Below are positions 13,401-23,479 of a stretch of DNA of 64,000 nt, one piece after another. The stretch's first letter is position 1. Every line of letters begins with the position of its first letter. The notes below the pieces were generated by a model. That model was given only the letters and a program-made list of their open reading frames with translations. It was not told the origin of the DNA and did not search any database. The DNA is from Apostichopus japonicus (taxonomy: Eukaryota; Echinodermata; Holothuroidea; Aspidochirotida; Stichopodidae): positions 8,468,501-8,532,500 of the forward strand of contig NC_092580.1 in NCBI RefSeq assembly GCF_037975245.1, written 5' to 3'. The position numbers and the translations under genes are program-made.

Positions 13401-16400
13401 TTCTTTTACATATTATATTGGAAAGACAAACACAGTGCTCTTTTACAATTGTTCCAGTAGGATGATTCTTGTTTATTGTCCATTGTCTGGACTTTAATAC
13501 TTTTGACGAACTTAACTGATGGACAATATCAACTTTCATATTTTGTAAGACAGCCAGATGTGCAGTGGCCTAAAAGACAAATGCTGTTATTGCAGTGTAT
13601 TAGCAGTGAAATAATTATTAATAGGAGGCGTGTATCGGTACGATTGCTAGCTTAGCTTCATAACATGCTGTTCGTGCAAAAACTTAGGACGAATCATAGA
13701 AAGGATGAGAAGGAATGTTGTCGACGTCGTTGTGCATACGGTGCGTAACACTCCATCGAGTGCGGTTAGGTAGGCAATATGTATTTTATTACGCAGTGGC
13801 ACACTCTCGGCTTGTTAATGGCTATATGCTAAATTTAGCTAATTGCATCTGCCAAACTAAGTAAGTAGCTGAATCAGTAGGCCTGAATGTTACAACGATT
13901 ATAATCAAGTTAACTTAGCTGACAAGTATTCAAGATCAAAAGAGCACTGACAAAATACCATGCTAAAAAAACAACAGTTTTCCTTTTGTCGACACTGAAA
14001 GGGGGGAGCAGCTGCTGCCCCCCTCCCTACTCCCCCTGGCTACGTCCCTGGTACATAGTAGATTTGAAACATATCTTGAACAGTCAGTGAGGAGATGAAA
14101 TCTTTCTTCAAGAGCTTATTTAATTTCTCTTGCCTTACTTATACTTCCTATAGGATCCTTCTGCCAAGATAGGTAAGAATTGTCGCATTGGACCAAACGT
14201 TGTGATTGGACCAGATGTAGTTGTGGAAGATGGTGTCTGCATCAAGAGAAGTACAATACTGAGAGGGACGACTATTAAATCCCATTCTTGGATCGAATCA
14301 TCAATAATAGGTTGGAGATGTCAGATTGGCCAATGGGTGAGTTTATTGCTTCTACAGTACTCAGCATGATTTAAAAAATGTATCTCGAGTTAGACAGTGG
14401 TTTGGGTGAGTTTAATAGAATTGCTGATAGATTGCTCAGTTTGGTTTTAATGATATACGTTGAGTTAGCCAGTGTGTGCATTAGTAGACTTAAAATGATT
14501 GGTTGGGTTTGGCCTTTTATTCCTATACATGACTTATTACTACTGTTTTCACCATGTTTGAAAATTATAGTCGCCTCTCAAACATAGATCGTGCTAAAGG
14601 TGAATTTCTGACTTGATTTCAACCATTTATTGTTGCTGTTATTGGCTACATATATATATATAGGATTTAACTTGTTTAGCTTTCAGCCTAAGGTAGGAAA
14701 TACCGTCATACGTCTCTATGTTGTGTCATTCCATAAGTGAGATTTGAAAGTTATTGCATCACATAGAATATTGGTCTGTGTGGCTGCATAATTACCACAT
14801 TGTAAAAGAGATGCTACATGCATATTCATCAGAATGCATGAACAGATTAAATAATTAGCATGTTAAGTCAAGTATGACAAGTGCAGGTCTGGATTCAAAT
14901 GTGGATCTTATTAAGAAAGTATATTAACTGGGATTTATTCATGTGTGATTCTTTAAATAACTAGATTTTCCTTGTAAGAAGAAGTAGTTAGGTATGATTT
15001 CACATCCTATACAGTTTGTAATGTCTCAATTACACCATGTGATCTTACATTGCAATTACATAACCTCAAAATGGAAACTGAGACTGCTTTGACTTCAGTT
15101 GATTTAAATGTAAGGAAATTGAAAGAGCTACTGTTTAATGATTGACATTTGTCAAAGTACTTTAGGGAGCTCTTCTATGATAACAGCCTGATATGACAAC
15201 TAATAAAAGCTCTTGATTGTTAAGATTTATCAGTGATATATCAAACCATTCACATTTCCTGAATGATTAATATGTATGATATAGTAGTGTGCAGTGAAAA
15301 CATAAGAAACATGAGAAACTTCTAAGCTTGGTTATGAGGGAGTAATATTGAATTTATACTTGTGAATGACAAATACTGACCCAAGAGTGGATCTGGAGGT
15401 CAAGATGCAGATTAATTCTGAGGTGTCAAGTTTTCTCTCTTGAAAAAGTTAACTGTACAATTCACCAGGTGGTTCCAAGTGGGGGGGGGGGGGGGGGTAT
15501 AAACCAATGAATACACAGACAGGTGTTGGTTGGTCATCGCCAGAGTGTAACTGTCTCCTGTATGTACTCAATACTCAATTTAGCAAACAAGTCTTGTACA
15601 TTTGGAAGCTCATATCCCTGGTTTTCAATCAGATTAGTTTCTTTTTTCTAGTCCCCACAGACCCTAACAGATCTTGCTGCCTTAGGTTCATATTTATTGT
15701 AGGAGACGCCCATTCACTCAACGTAACAGCATTAATGATATCTGCCTCGATTAGTCTATTAAAACTCTTGTTCTACTCGGCCAACGATGGAATACGGAAC
15801 TGCCCTACTCTTTTGTTACACCTGATTTGCATTTGGTTTCAGTTTTAGGGAAGCCGCAAACCACTTGATACCTGAATCTTTGTCTGAGAAGAGTTTACTA
15901 TGCTTCTGTAGTAGCTCACAAAAACCGTGTGGATATTTAGGTTGGGGAGTGTGAAGAACCATACTAGCAGTATTAGGTTTACTACAGGCAGAAGTAGCAT
16001 TCTTGGTACTATGACTATTCACATTTGTTGGCTTAGGGTTCAGACAATATTTGGTTTCAATCTAACTTAATCTGGCTAAGCAAATCTTTACCCAAACAAG
16101 GGCGGGCATTTTACCTTGTACAACAATAATATCAGCAATTTGGGTGGGGCCTGCTTTAAACTTAACAGGAACACTAATGTAGCTTAATGTAGAAATTGAT
16201 CATGTAAGGTGATATGTTAGAACCTCACTGTGGTTGACATTGTAAAGTCCATAGCCTTGATTCTGGTCTTCTTCTTGAACACTGTTGAAATACAAAGCCT
16301 TGATTCTGGTCTTCTACTTGAACCCTGTAAAGTCCATAGCCTTGATTCTGGTCTTTTTGAACACTGTTGAAGTACAAAGCCTTGATTGTGGTCTTCTACT

Positions 16401-18677
16401 TGAACACTGTTAAAGTCCATATCCTTGATTCTGGTCTTCTTGAACACTGTTGAAGTACAAAGCCTTGATTCTGGTCTTCTACTTGAACACTGTTAAAGTC
16501 CATCGCCTTGATTCTGGTCTTCTTGAACACTGTTGAAGTACAAAGCCATGATTCTGGTCTTCTTGAACACTGCTGAAGTACAAAGCCTTGATTCTGGTCT
16601 TCTTGAACACTGTTGAAGTACAAAGCCTTGATTCTGGTCTTCTACTTGAACCCTGTAAAGTCCATAGCCTTGATTCTGGTCTTTTTTAACACTGTTGAAG
16701 TACAAAGCCTTGATTCTGGTCTTGTTCTTGAACACTGTTGAAGTACAAAGCCTTGATTCTGGTCTTGTCTTGAACACTGTTGAAGTACAAAGCCTTGATT
16801 CTGGTCTTCTTGAACACTGTTGAAGTACAAAGCCTTGATTCTGGTCTTCTACTTGAACCCTGTAAAGTCCATAGCCTTGATTCTGGTCTTTTTGAACACT
16901 GTTGAAGTACAAAGCCTTGATTCTGGTCTTGTTCTTGAACACTGTTGAAGTACAAAGCCTTGATTCTGGTCTTGTTCTTGAACACTGTTGAAGTACAAAG
17001 CCTTGATTGTGGTCTTCTTGAACACTGTTAAAGTCCATAGCCTTGATTCTGGTCTTCTTGAACACTGTTGAAGTACAAAGCCTTGATTCTGGTCTTGTTC
17101 TTTAACACTGTTGAAGTACAAAGCCTTGATTCTGGTCTTCTTGAACACTGTTAAAGTCCATAGCCTTGATTCTGGTCTTCTTGAACACTGTTGAAGTACA
17201 AAGCCTTGATTCTGGTCTTCTACTTCCAGGTTACTCAACCTGGGGTCCGCGGACCCCTAGGGGGTCCGTGAAATTTATTTGGGGGTCCGTGAGGGCAAAG
17301 AGGTCCGCAGGGGGTCCGTGAAAAAATAAGGGTCCGTGAAAAAAATAAGGGTCCGCGAAAGCTGAAGAGGTTCGTGAAAAATGGAATGAGAGATATAGTC
17401 GAAGGAAGAAGTATGTATGCCTCTAGAAATCTAGGCTAGGCTAGCCGTCAATATGTCGGACCCTGATGATCAGACCGTATCGTCAGTAGTCGATAAATGT
17501 TGAATCGTGCGTTCCCCGATGAAAACAAGTTATATAGTTCCTCATTGGTATACATTCGGTGAAGTATGGATAACATGCCACCCGAGTGTTGTGTACAACT
17601 TAACTGCACACTATACATCCTAATATGCAGAGCAATAACTATGATGAACCACTGTTAAAGTCCATAGCCTTGATTCTGGTCTTCTTGAACACTGTTAAAG
17701 TCCATATCCTTGATTCTGGTTTTCTTCTTGAACACTGTTGAGGAGTCCTTTCTACTTACATTTATGACACATAACATCATCATATGGACAATCTGCATGC
17801 TTGTGTTCACCACCACAACCTCTGCACTTGTAACGGAATGTTCCACCACTTTCAGATAGTTTCGAGCGAAAATGTGACTTTGCTTTATAGAAAGCATTAT
17901 TGGCATGTACGAGAGATGGGTTAAGGTAATCTTTGGTAGCGATAGAAGCTATTTTGTCTGCTTAGGAGCTTGGTCATTGCATCTTCCAGTGTTAGATCAG
18001 CCCTTGAAAACAACTGCGTTTGAGTTTTGGACATTTTGGCATGTAATCCAGACACAAGATGGTCCCGAAGTGCTTCTTGTAGAAAGTTCCTCACTTTACA
18101 ATGAGTGCTAATATTTTTAAGTCTAACTATGAAGGATGATACAGAATCATTCTCACTTCGTGTAGCAGTCCAGAATTTATGTCTTTCAGCAATGACAATT
18201 GGACACGGAGAATAATGATCTTGCAAGAGTTTCTTCAGATCTACGTATTTCTTACAACTCAGTAGGTCAGGGCTACACAGGTTTTTTAATAGTTTATAGG
18301 TGTTGGCTCCCACGACAGCTACAGTAGTAAGAAACTTGTATGTTTGTCAGCTGCTATGCCATTATAGCTGCAATAAACGCATCGGTCACAATAATCTTCA
18401 AACTATTCCAACTTTTCTTCGAATACTCCAATGTTTCCGAAAACTATTGAGTTTGCATAAATGTTCTCTTTTAACCCAATGCTTGAATTCCTTCTAAGAT
18501 GCGCATCTTGATGTTCCTAAAAGTTGTATATTATTTCTTTGATAGGTACGGATGGAGAATGTCTGTGTTCTTGGAGAAGATGTTATAGTGAAGGATGAGC
18601 TGTATATAAATGGAGGAAGAATCCTGCCCCACAAATCCATTGGAACATCTGTTACAGAACCCCAGATCATCATGTGA
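4328..18677 (+). CDS. GMPPB: Mannose-1-phosphate guanylyltransferase beta, nine coding exons
   Basis: This enzyme makes GDP-mannose from mannose-1-phosphate and GTP in the cytosol, feeding N-glycan, O-mannose and GPI synthesis. Coding exons are 4328-4456, 5675-5755, 6358-6406, 7992-8134, 9728-9883, 9972-10050, 11228-11355, 14154-14336 and 18546-18677. They sum to 1080 nt, giving 359 residues plus TGA, against about 360 for animal GMPPB. All introns are GT-AG and all phases match. Residues 8-18 hold the nucleotidyltransferase signature [15 protein letters not shown] at 107-110 gives the metal-binding Asp, and FVEKP follows in exon 5. The C-terminal third has hexapeptide repeats of a left-handed beta helix ([13 protein letters not shown]). 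The protein ends in IIM, as family members do. The chosen ATG starts directly with MKALILVGG, the conserved N-terminus. Exon 3 is the start of a tandem array and intron 8 holds a Gypsy remnant. Confidence 0.97.
5212..5227. repeat. Poly-G tract
   Basis: A run of about 16 G in GMPPB intron 1. Similar G runs lie at 12807-12823, 15481-15497 and 63967-63983. Confidence 0.95.
5675..5755 (+). CDS. GMPPB: GMPPB exon 2
   Basis: 81 nt, phase 0 to 0, residues 44-70, including ILAVSY-like [15 protein letters not shown]. The acceptor is TCTTCAG and the donor is GTACAT. Confidence 0.95.
6358..6406 (+). CDS. GMPPB: GMPPB exon 3, founder copy of the tandem exon array
   Basis: 49 nt, phase 0 to 1, encoding [16 protein letters not shown]. 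The acceptor is TTGCTAG and the donor is GTAAGA. It has the best polypyrimidine tract (TTCTTCTTTCTTGCTAG) of all copies. Eleven further full or shortened copies follow to about 7512. Confidence 0.95.
6358..7512 (+). repeat. Tandem array of GMPPB exon 3 plus intron sequence, 12 units
   Basis: Full 49-nt exon copies begin at 6358, 7034, 7146, 7352 and 7464. Shortened 31-nt versions lie with their TGTCACAT at 6471, 6565, 6659, 6753, 6847, 6941 and 7259. Shortened units have a period of about 94 bp and full units about 112 bp. Each unit carries exon end, GTAAGA donor, intron start and an AG acceptor. Only the last copy (7464-7512) has lost its donor (CAGCTAAT). The 7034 copy encodes the same peptide as 6358 with silent changes. 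Copy 7146 has G-V instead of G-I, and 7352 has S-V. Confidence 0.93.
7992..8134 (+). CDS. GMPPB: GMPPB exon 4
   Basis: 143 nt, phase 1 to 0. It carries LNSD with the metal-binding Asp110. The donor is GTCAGT, a weaker form. Confidence 0.95.
9340..9660. repeat. Degenerate AT-rich tandem repeat in GMPPB intron 4
   Basis: TACCACATTGAATACA-like units alternate with stretches such as ATATGTTCATCATTGAATA. Spacing is irregular, so this looks like an old minisatellite. Confidence 0.6.
9728..9883 (+). CDS. GMPPB: GMPPB exon 5
   Basis: 156 nt, phase 0 to 0, with [13 protein letters not shown], the FVEKP motif and [10 protein letters not shown], all typical of sugar-phosphate nucleotidyltransferases. 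Confidence 0.96.
9972..10050 (+). CDS. GMPPB: GMPPB exon 6
   Basis: 79 nt, phase 0 to 1, encoding [15 protein letters not shown] and the start of GFWMD. The intron before it is only 88 bp. The donor is GTAGAG. Confidence 0.95.
10225..10815. repeat. Minisatellite of about 75-80 bp in GMPPB intron 6
   Basis: About eight diverged units share TAGCTTACAGATCCTGATG, CCCCTTTAT, CAGGCATTCAGTGACATG and CCTCAAGTTATATA. Confidence 0.85.
11228..11355 (+). CDS. GMPPB: GMPPB exon 7
   Basis: 128 nt, phase 1 to 0, encoding [15 protein letters not shown], the link between catalytic domain and beta helix. The donor is GTAAGT. Confidence 0.95.
13052..13215. repeat. Short tandem repeat, about four units of 45-50 bp
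   Basis: Units share GTCAGTTGCACCATGGAACC and AACAGTATT. It borders a dispersed mobile-element copy to the right. Confidence 0.75.
13223..14050. mobile_element. Dispersed element ending in GGCTACGTCCCTG, intron 7 copy
   Basis: Sequence closely matches bases 1-381, from the G-rich GGGGGAGGGGT start to the CTGGCTACGTCCCTG end. This copy has two extra segments, at about 13419-13500 and about 13617-13970, absent from the other. It codes for nothing recognisable. The end motif is shared with elements at 1809-2153 and 45980-46646. Confidence 0.7.
14154..14336 (+). CDS. GMPPB: GMPPB exon 8
   Basis: 183 nt, phase 0 to 0, encoding most of the hexapeptide-repeat beta helix, ending in the GWRCQIGQW segment. 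The donor is GTGAGT. Confidence 0.96.
16240..17230. repeat. Minisatellite of about 41-44 bp within the Gypsy remnant, about 24 units
   Basis: Units contain GCCTTGATTCTGGTCTTCTT then GAACACTGTT and either AAAGTCCATA or GAAGTACAAA. About 24 copies lie here and two more at 17650-17715, split off by another insertion. On the - strand the units stay largely open, in frames reading [13 protein letters not shown] or [13 protein letters not shown]. Confidence 0.92.
17227..17651. mobile_element. Possible hAT-like non-autonomous element
   Basis: It starts CAGGTTACTCAACCTGGGGT with GGTCCGCGGACCCC, a form seen at ends of hAT-type elements, and ends ATGAACCACTG. The ends are only roughly inverted and I saw no clean 8-bp duplication. 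It splits the minisatellite, with array units on both sides. The GGGGTCCGTG motif recurs several times inside its first 150 bp. Confidence 0.45.
17740..17910 (-). pseudogene. Gag zinc-knuckle remnant
   Basis: The - strand frame gives [13 protein letters not shown] followed by CHKCK and an in-frame stop. This is the Cys/His nucleic-acid-binding knuckle pair expected at the end of Gag, with the second knuckle interrupted. The next codons lead into the minisatellite unit [10 protein letters not shown]. Confidence 0.7.
17921..18313 (-). pseudogene. Gag-like fragment of the Gypsy element
   Basis: An open frame of 130 residues resembles metazoan Gypsy Gag: [18 protein letters not shown] at the start, then a stretch with [23 protein letters not shown] and LTLEDA. 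The arrangement matches the conserved Gag core (C-F-L, LRD-x-LV-x-GL). It continues, in another frame, into the zinc knuckle at 17740-17910. It is part of a decayed element, not a host gene. Confidence 0.75.
18546..18677 (+). CDS. GMPPB: GMPPB exon 9 and stop
   Basis: 132 nt including TGA. It encodes [24 protein letters not shown] and the conserved C-terminus. It lies 4.2 kb from exon 8 because of retroelement material in intron 8. Confidence 0.96.
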   Translation, partial: VRMENVCVLGEDVIVKDELYINGGRILPHKSIGTSVTEPQIIM

Positions 18678-18863
18678 AAGCTGAATTGCTTGTATAACAT
18701 TCCAATCTTCATCCTTTCCTGTTCTGTGTTGCTGCATCTCAGGGAAGCAGTGTAAGCTGCCATTCATTTCAAAATTCCTCCTTCTTGTTAATTTTAGGAT
18801 TGCTCATAGATAGTTTAGCATGGCTGGTTGATTCCAGAAATTATTTGATAGTATACATGTTAA

Positions 18864-18869
18864 AATAAA
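18864..18869 (+). promoter_or_regulatory. Possible GMPPB polyadenylation signal AATAAA
   Basis: First AATAAA after the stop, 187 nt downstream. It lies inside the 74-bp insertion at 18862-18935. A second AATAAA near 19151 is an alternative. Confidence 0.45.
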
Positions 18870-18880
18870 CTTGTCATTTA

Positions 18881-18919
18881 GCCTCTGAAGAAGATCCTGC
18901 TAGGATCGAAACGTCAGGC
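18881..18919 (+). ncRNA. Hammerhead ribozyme-like motif (minimal stem III)
   Basis: In order: stem I GCCT (18881-18884), CTGAAGA core (18885-18891, fits CUGANGA), one A, stem II GATCC/GGATC with loop TGCTA (18893-18907), GAAA (18908-18911), C then GTC (18912-18915), stem I return AGGC (18916-18919). The GTC would be the cleavage triplet. Stem III is a bare C-G step with no loop, as in minimal forms thought to act as dimers. The extra A at 18892 is a departure from the ideal. Activity is an inference. Confidence 0.6.
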
Positions 18920-18999
18920 CAACTTACTTTTACACGATAGTATACATGTTGTTAGATACCAATCTGAACGGCCTTAAAGATTCTCTGTTTATGCCAGAT

Positions 19000-21120
19000 T
19001 TGTTAATTTATAAGTAATTAATATATAAAAATTATATTTAAGTTATAGTTTTCCTTGCTTTTTTGCTTTACAGTCATGATGTAAGGTGCTCTTTTTTTTA
19101 CCTCCTGTGCCTTATACTGTAGGCCCTAAGTTTTTTTTCTGTGCTTAGTTCAATAAATGTGCTACTTGTGTGGGTCTATAGGAGTAGTCCATTCTCAAGT
19201 CATGAATATCCTGCACAATGAGGAGATATTATAAACATGACACTTAACCTGCCTAAATAGTAGACCTAATCATGCAAAGGAGTGTGTTTATGTGTGTACC
19301 AGCTACCATCTGGGGGTTCTGCAACACCTGTAGAAATGGGGCATTATGGTGGCTAGGAATTTGTATCATGCAAATATTTAACTGCTTTTGTGCTTTTTGT
19401 CTTATTGTGTCACAAAAGGCTATGTGCATAGTCATTAATTATTATAGTTATTAATTACAATAGGCACCAAAGTGAAAGCCCAGGCATAGTCTTTAATGTT
19501 TGAACATTTGAAATTACTATTAAGCAATTACTAAGAAATTAATAAGGGGAAAGCCCTAGTGTTTGCAATTTTAAAAGCAGTAGGATATTGCTCCCAGTGT
19601 AACAAATATATATCACATGTGGAAACAGGACATTCTTCTGTGATTAACTGTATAGTGATCTCCTCATTCATTAGTCACTTAAATGGTTTGCATATTTAGC
19701 AGCAGAGTCGAGGTAGCATGTTATCAAAATATTCAAGATATGATTTATCTTTGTGACTGAGATGAAAATAATTAACAGTAGATTTGTTTCATGTTTGCTT
19801 TCAAATGTAGTTGCCTATTAACACTGTCAAACTATTATATGCAAAATTTGTGCTGAAATTGTGGCTATAATTAGCTGCTAGTTTGGTGCTAAATTGAATA
19901 GAAAAAAAAATCATGCTTTTTTACTTTATATACTGATGTTAGTACTGCTATTGAAATTGAAAGGTCTGTTGAATGTCAAATGAATATAACTCAGTGATAT
20001 CTGTCTTTGACCTTTGACCTAGACACCAGATACATCTGTTGCATATTCATATTTCAAGCTAAAACCATTTGTCCATAATATTTGGAGTGTTTATTATAAT
20101 GTACCACAATCTTTAGTAATGTTACTTTATGAGAGCATTGCCACTGATTGATAAGAGTCTTAGAATTATGGACTAGGCCCAGAAGTTTGTACAAGTTAAC
20201 ATAATCTGCACAAGTTTGAGCATTTAATTTTTTTAGAAGATGAGTTGATATTTATGTACATGAAAAAAGTATTTTGTATGAGGCAGAAGTTTTATATTAT
20301 ATATCATTACATTGCACTACAGAATGAAAAAGCAGTCTTACTACTACAATAGTCAATTGAAGCTACCTTCTAAACAATGAGAACATTTTTATCCGTTTAA
20401 ATCTGCTTCTTTAATGTTCTGTTCAGTGATGTTTTACCTACCCCAACCCCACCCAAGACATCACTAAATGTACCCAAACCCCACCCAAGACTTCAATAAA
20501 TGCAATGGCCTTTGAAATTAACAACTTGTTTTCTTCTTTTTTCAAGTTTTTTCCTAGTATTTACAGTCTAGTACTAAAGGGAAATGAGCCAGGTCATTAC
20601 TTTTGCAAAAAGGTATGAATTATTTCTTCTGGCTGAAAATGGTACACATAGCTAACAGTATTACCCTAAAGCTGTATTTACTAGTACTTAGTCTTATCAC
20701 TAAAGGCATGTACAAGTTGTAAGTCATTTATCTAGTAGTAAGTCTTGCTGTGAAAGCTATATACTGGTATCAAGTCTTACCTTATCTAGTAGTAAGTCTT
20801 ACTACTAAAGCTGTAAACTAGTACTAAGTGTAACCACAAAAAATGTCACTATGATCTCATAAATTTCTTTGACATTAGGGAAGGATGATTTCCACAGTTT
20901 AGTTTGTATGATGGTCATGTGGAGGAATGATCGCTGCTTTGCTGTGCTAGAATTATTAATTCAGCATTAAGCTGGTTTGTCTTTCAGAAATGATTCTGGG
21001 GACATTCCTTGATTTCAAGGCTTTGTATAGGCTTAATACTCCCGGCTTCATCAAATCTTTGTATTTGCATCATTCGTATGTGATATAACGAGCTATGTGA
21101 GTGGGCTCCATTACATCTAA
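19000..21120. other. Non-genic, AT-rich 3' flank of GMPPB
   Basis: No coding signal. A weak repeat of TAGTACTAAGTCTTACCACT occurs at 20670-20840, and two near-identical CCCAACCCCACCCAAGAC-type segments lie near 20442-20500. Confidence 0.6.
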
Positions 21121-22105
21121 ATCTCAACATTTCTATTAGAATCACATAGCTTGCAACTCAACCTTTCTGTTAGAGTCACATAGCTCACAACTCAATCTTT
21201 CTGTTAGAGTCACATAGCTAGCAACTCAATCATTCTGTTAGAGTCACATAGCTCGCAACTCAACCTTTCTGTTAGAGTCACATAGCTAGCAACTCAACCT
21301 TTCTGTTAGAGTCACATAGCTCACAACCCAACCTTTCTGTTAGAGTCACATAGCTCGCAACTCAACCTTTCTGTTAGAGTCACATAGCTAGCAACTCAAC
21401 CTTTCTGTTAGAGTCACATAGCTTGCAACTCAACCTTTCTGTTAGAGTCACATAGCTTGCAACTCAACATTTCTGTTAGAGTCACATAGCTAGCAACTCA
21501 ACCTTTCTGTTAGAGTCACTTAGCTCACAACTCAACCTTTCTGTTAGAGTCACATAGCTCACAACTCAACCTTTCTGTTAGAGTCACATAGCTCACAACT
21601 CAACCTTTCTGTTAGGGTCACATAGCTAGCAACTCGATCATTCTGTTAGAGTCACATAGCTCGCAACTCAACCTTTCTGTTAGAGTCACATAGCTAGCAA
21701 CTCAACCTTTCTATTGGAGTCACATATCTCACAACTCAACCTTTCTGTTAGAGTCACAGAGCTCACAACTCAACCTTTCTGTTAGAGTCACATAGCTAGC
21801 AACTCAATCATTCTGTTAGTCACATAGCTCGCAACTCAACCCTTCTGTTAGAGTCACATAGCTAGCAACTCAACCTTTCTGTTAGTCACATAGCTAGCAA
21901 CTCAACCTTCCTGTTAGAGTCACATAGCTTGCAACTCAACCTTTCTCTTAAAGTCACATAGCTTGCAACTCAACCTTCCTGTTAGAGTCACATAGCTTGC
22001 AACTAAACCTTTCTGTTAGAGTCACATAGCTAGCAACTCAACCTTTCTGTTAGAGTTACATAGCTTGCAACTCAACCTTCCTGTTAGAGTCACATTGCTT
22101 GCAAC
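21120..22105. repeat. Minisatellite, 34-bp unit, about 28 copies
   Basis: The unit is GTCACATAGCTAGCAACTCA followed by ACCTTTCTGTTAGA. Variation is concentrated at AGCTAGC, AGCTCGC, AGCTTGC and AGCTCAC. Two units lack AGA and are 4-5 bp shorter. Confidence 0.95.
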
Positions 22106-22599
22106 CAGAATACTTTCTTTATGGGTCACATTGTCAATGACTTGAATATCTGAGTTTTTTGAAGATACACACATTGTCTGTGATAGCACAGATCATCATT
22201 TTAAGAGTCACATTGTTTGTGACAGGAAGGAACTAGAATATCCTACAGTTGTCACACAGACACAGAAATATCCCTTCAGGTACACATTGTGATTGCAACT
22301 TGCTTGTTTCACATTGTCATCATATGGAGATTCTTATTCTTTGCAACCGGAAACTAATCATGGCTGTCTCCATAGATTTGGTGATGCAAGTCTCATTACC
22401 CAGTCATTATATACATGCATACTATACTATATGCACGTATTCAGGAACTGTAGAAAGGCTATCAAATATGTGAATGCAACTTCATTTCCTTGGAAAGAGA
22501 AAGCAACACTTGTCAGTTTGCTATTGTGAGGAGGAGTCAGAATGGGCTGCATTACTGTGTAAGGGAAGTACGTCACAATGTGGGAGTATTATCCTGGCA

Positions 22600-22735
22600 G
22601 AGTATAAAGTACTTCCATTGTTACATGAAAATAACAATGCCAGAGTATACATAGTACTTCCATTGTTACATGAAGACAACAATGCCAGAGTATATGTAGT
22701 ACTTCCATTGTTAAATGAAAACAACAATGCCTACT
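22600..22735. repeat. Short tandem repeat, three units of about 42 bp
   Basis: Units share GTACTTCCATTGTTACATGA and AACAATGCCAGAGTATA. Confidence 0.85.
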
Positions 22736-23479
22736 TGCTTTTGTTTCAGGACAATTAACTTCCGTCAAGTCAAATGCAAATGAGTTACCATACATAACAT
22801 GGTTTTCAGACCTCTACCTCTGTTGACCCCAAATGACCATTGAACTTCACAGAAAACAAAATGGTTCTTGTACTTAGTAATAAGATGGATCCACATACCA
22901 AGTATGAAGCCAATCCGCATTGAACCTTTCGAGTGACAGCGTTTACAAGCAAGTGTCACATACACACACACAAACATACACATGCATAGATTCTTTCTGC
23001 CTCTAACAAGGAATCAATAAAATAAAACAATGCAAGTGTGATATCAAATTACACTTTATTACAAGGTTATTTCAAATTGGTTTTGATTATAAATATATCT
23101 GATGAAACAGCTTGCGTACATAGTGATTTATTAGCTAAAATTACTGTAGTTTGGCTTAGTAAAATACGCACTCGATTCTCCAATGGCAAAGTCTTACTAG
23201 TAATCATAGACAAGTAGGAATGAATGTAATCATTACGATATATATATATTACATGATCCACTAAACATGGAAAAAATAGGCACAACAGAAAATGATGTGA
23301 CCACAAATATTTAAAATAGTACTGAAATTAATTGGATTCATGACACAGCATAGCAAAACAAAACCTTGTACACAATATCTCAGGTTAGAAAGGTTTACTC
23401 TCATGGTTATCAACATTCACGTCTAAATTAGAAAATAAGTGAGGTAGTGTAAGCTTGCAACTAATGTTACCTATATATA

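Larger units (their letters stand above)
15500..18313 (-). mobile_element. Broken Ty3/Gypsy-like retroelement in GMPPB intron 8
   Basis: Read on the - strand, the order is gag, zinc knuckle, minisatellite, protease-end remnant, then the start of reverse transcriptase. The pol part has a PR-to-RT linker near 16030-16180 (a [20 protein letters not shown]-like stretch). RT-start motifs follow near 15660-15760 (SEWASPT, then VRVCGD in another frame) and near 15560-15620 ([14 protein letters not shown]). Several frameshifts and stops are present. No protease DTG active site, RT catalytic motif or integrase was seen, and no LTRs were recognised. It is cut off at a poly-G tract at 15481-15497. It lies antisense to GMPPB. 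Confidence 0.8.
18862..18935 (+). mobile_element. 74-bp insertion with 15-bp target duplication and hammerhead-like core
   Basis: GATAGTATACATGTT occurs at 18847-18861 and again at 18936-18950, bracketing 74 bp. That is the size of a target-site duplication made by target-primed retrotransposition. Inside is a hammerhead-type core (see the ncRNA entry). Penelope-like elements and retrozymes are known carriers of such motifs. Confidence 0.7.
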
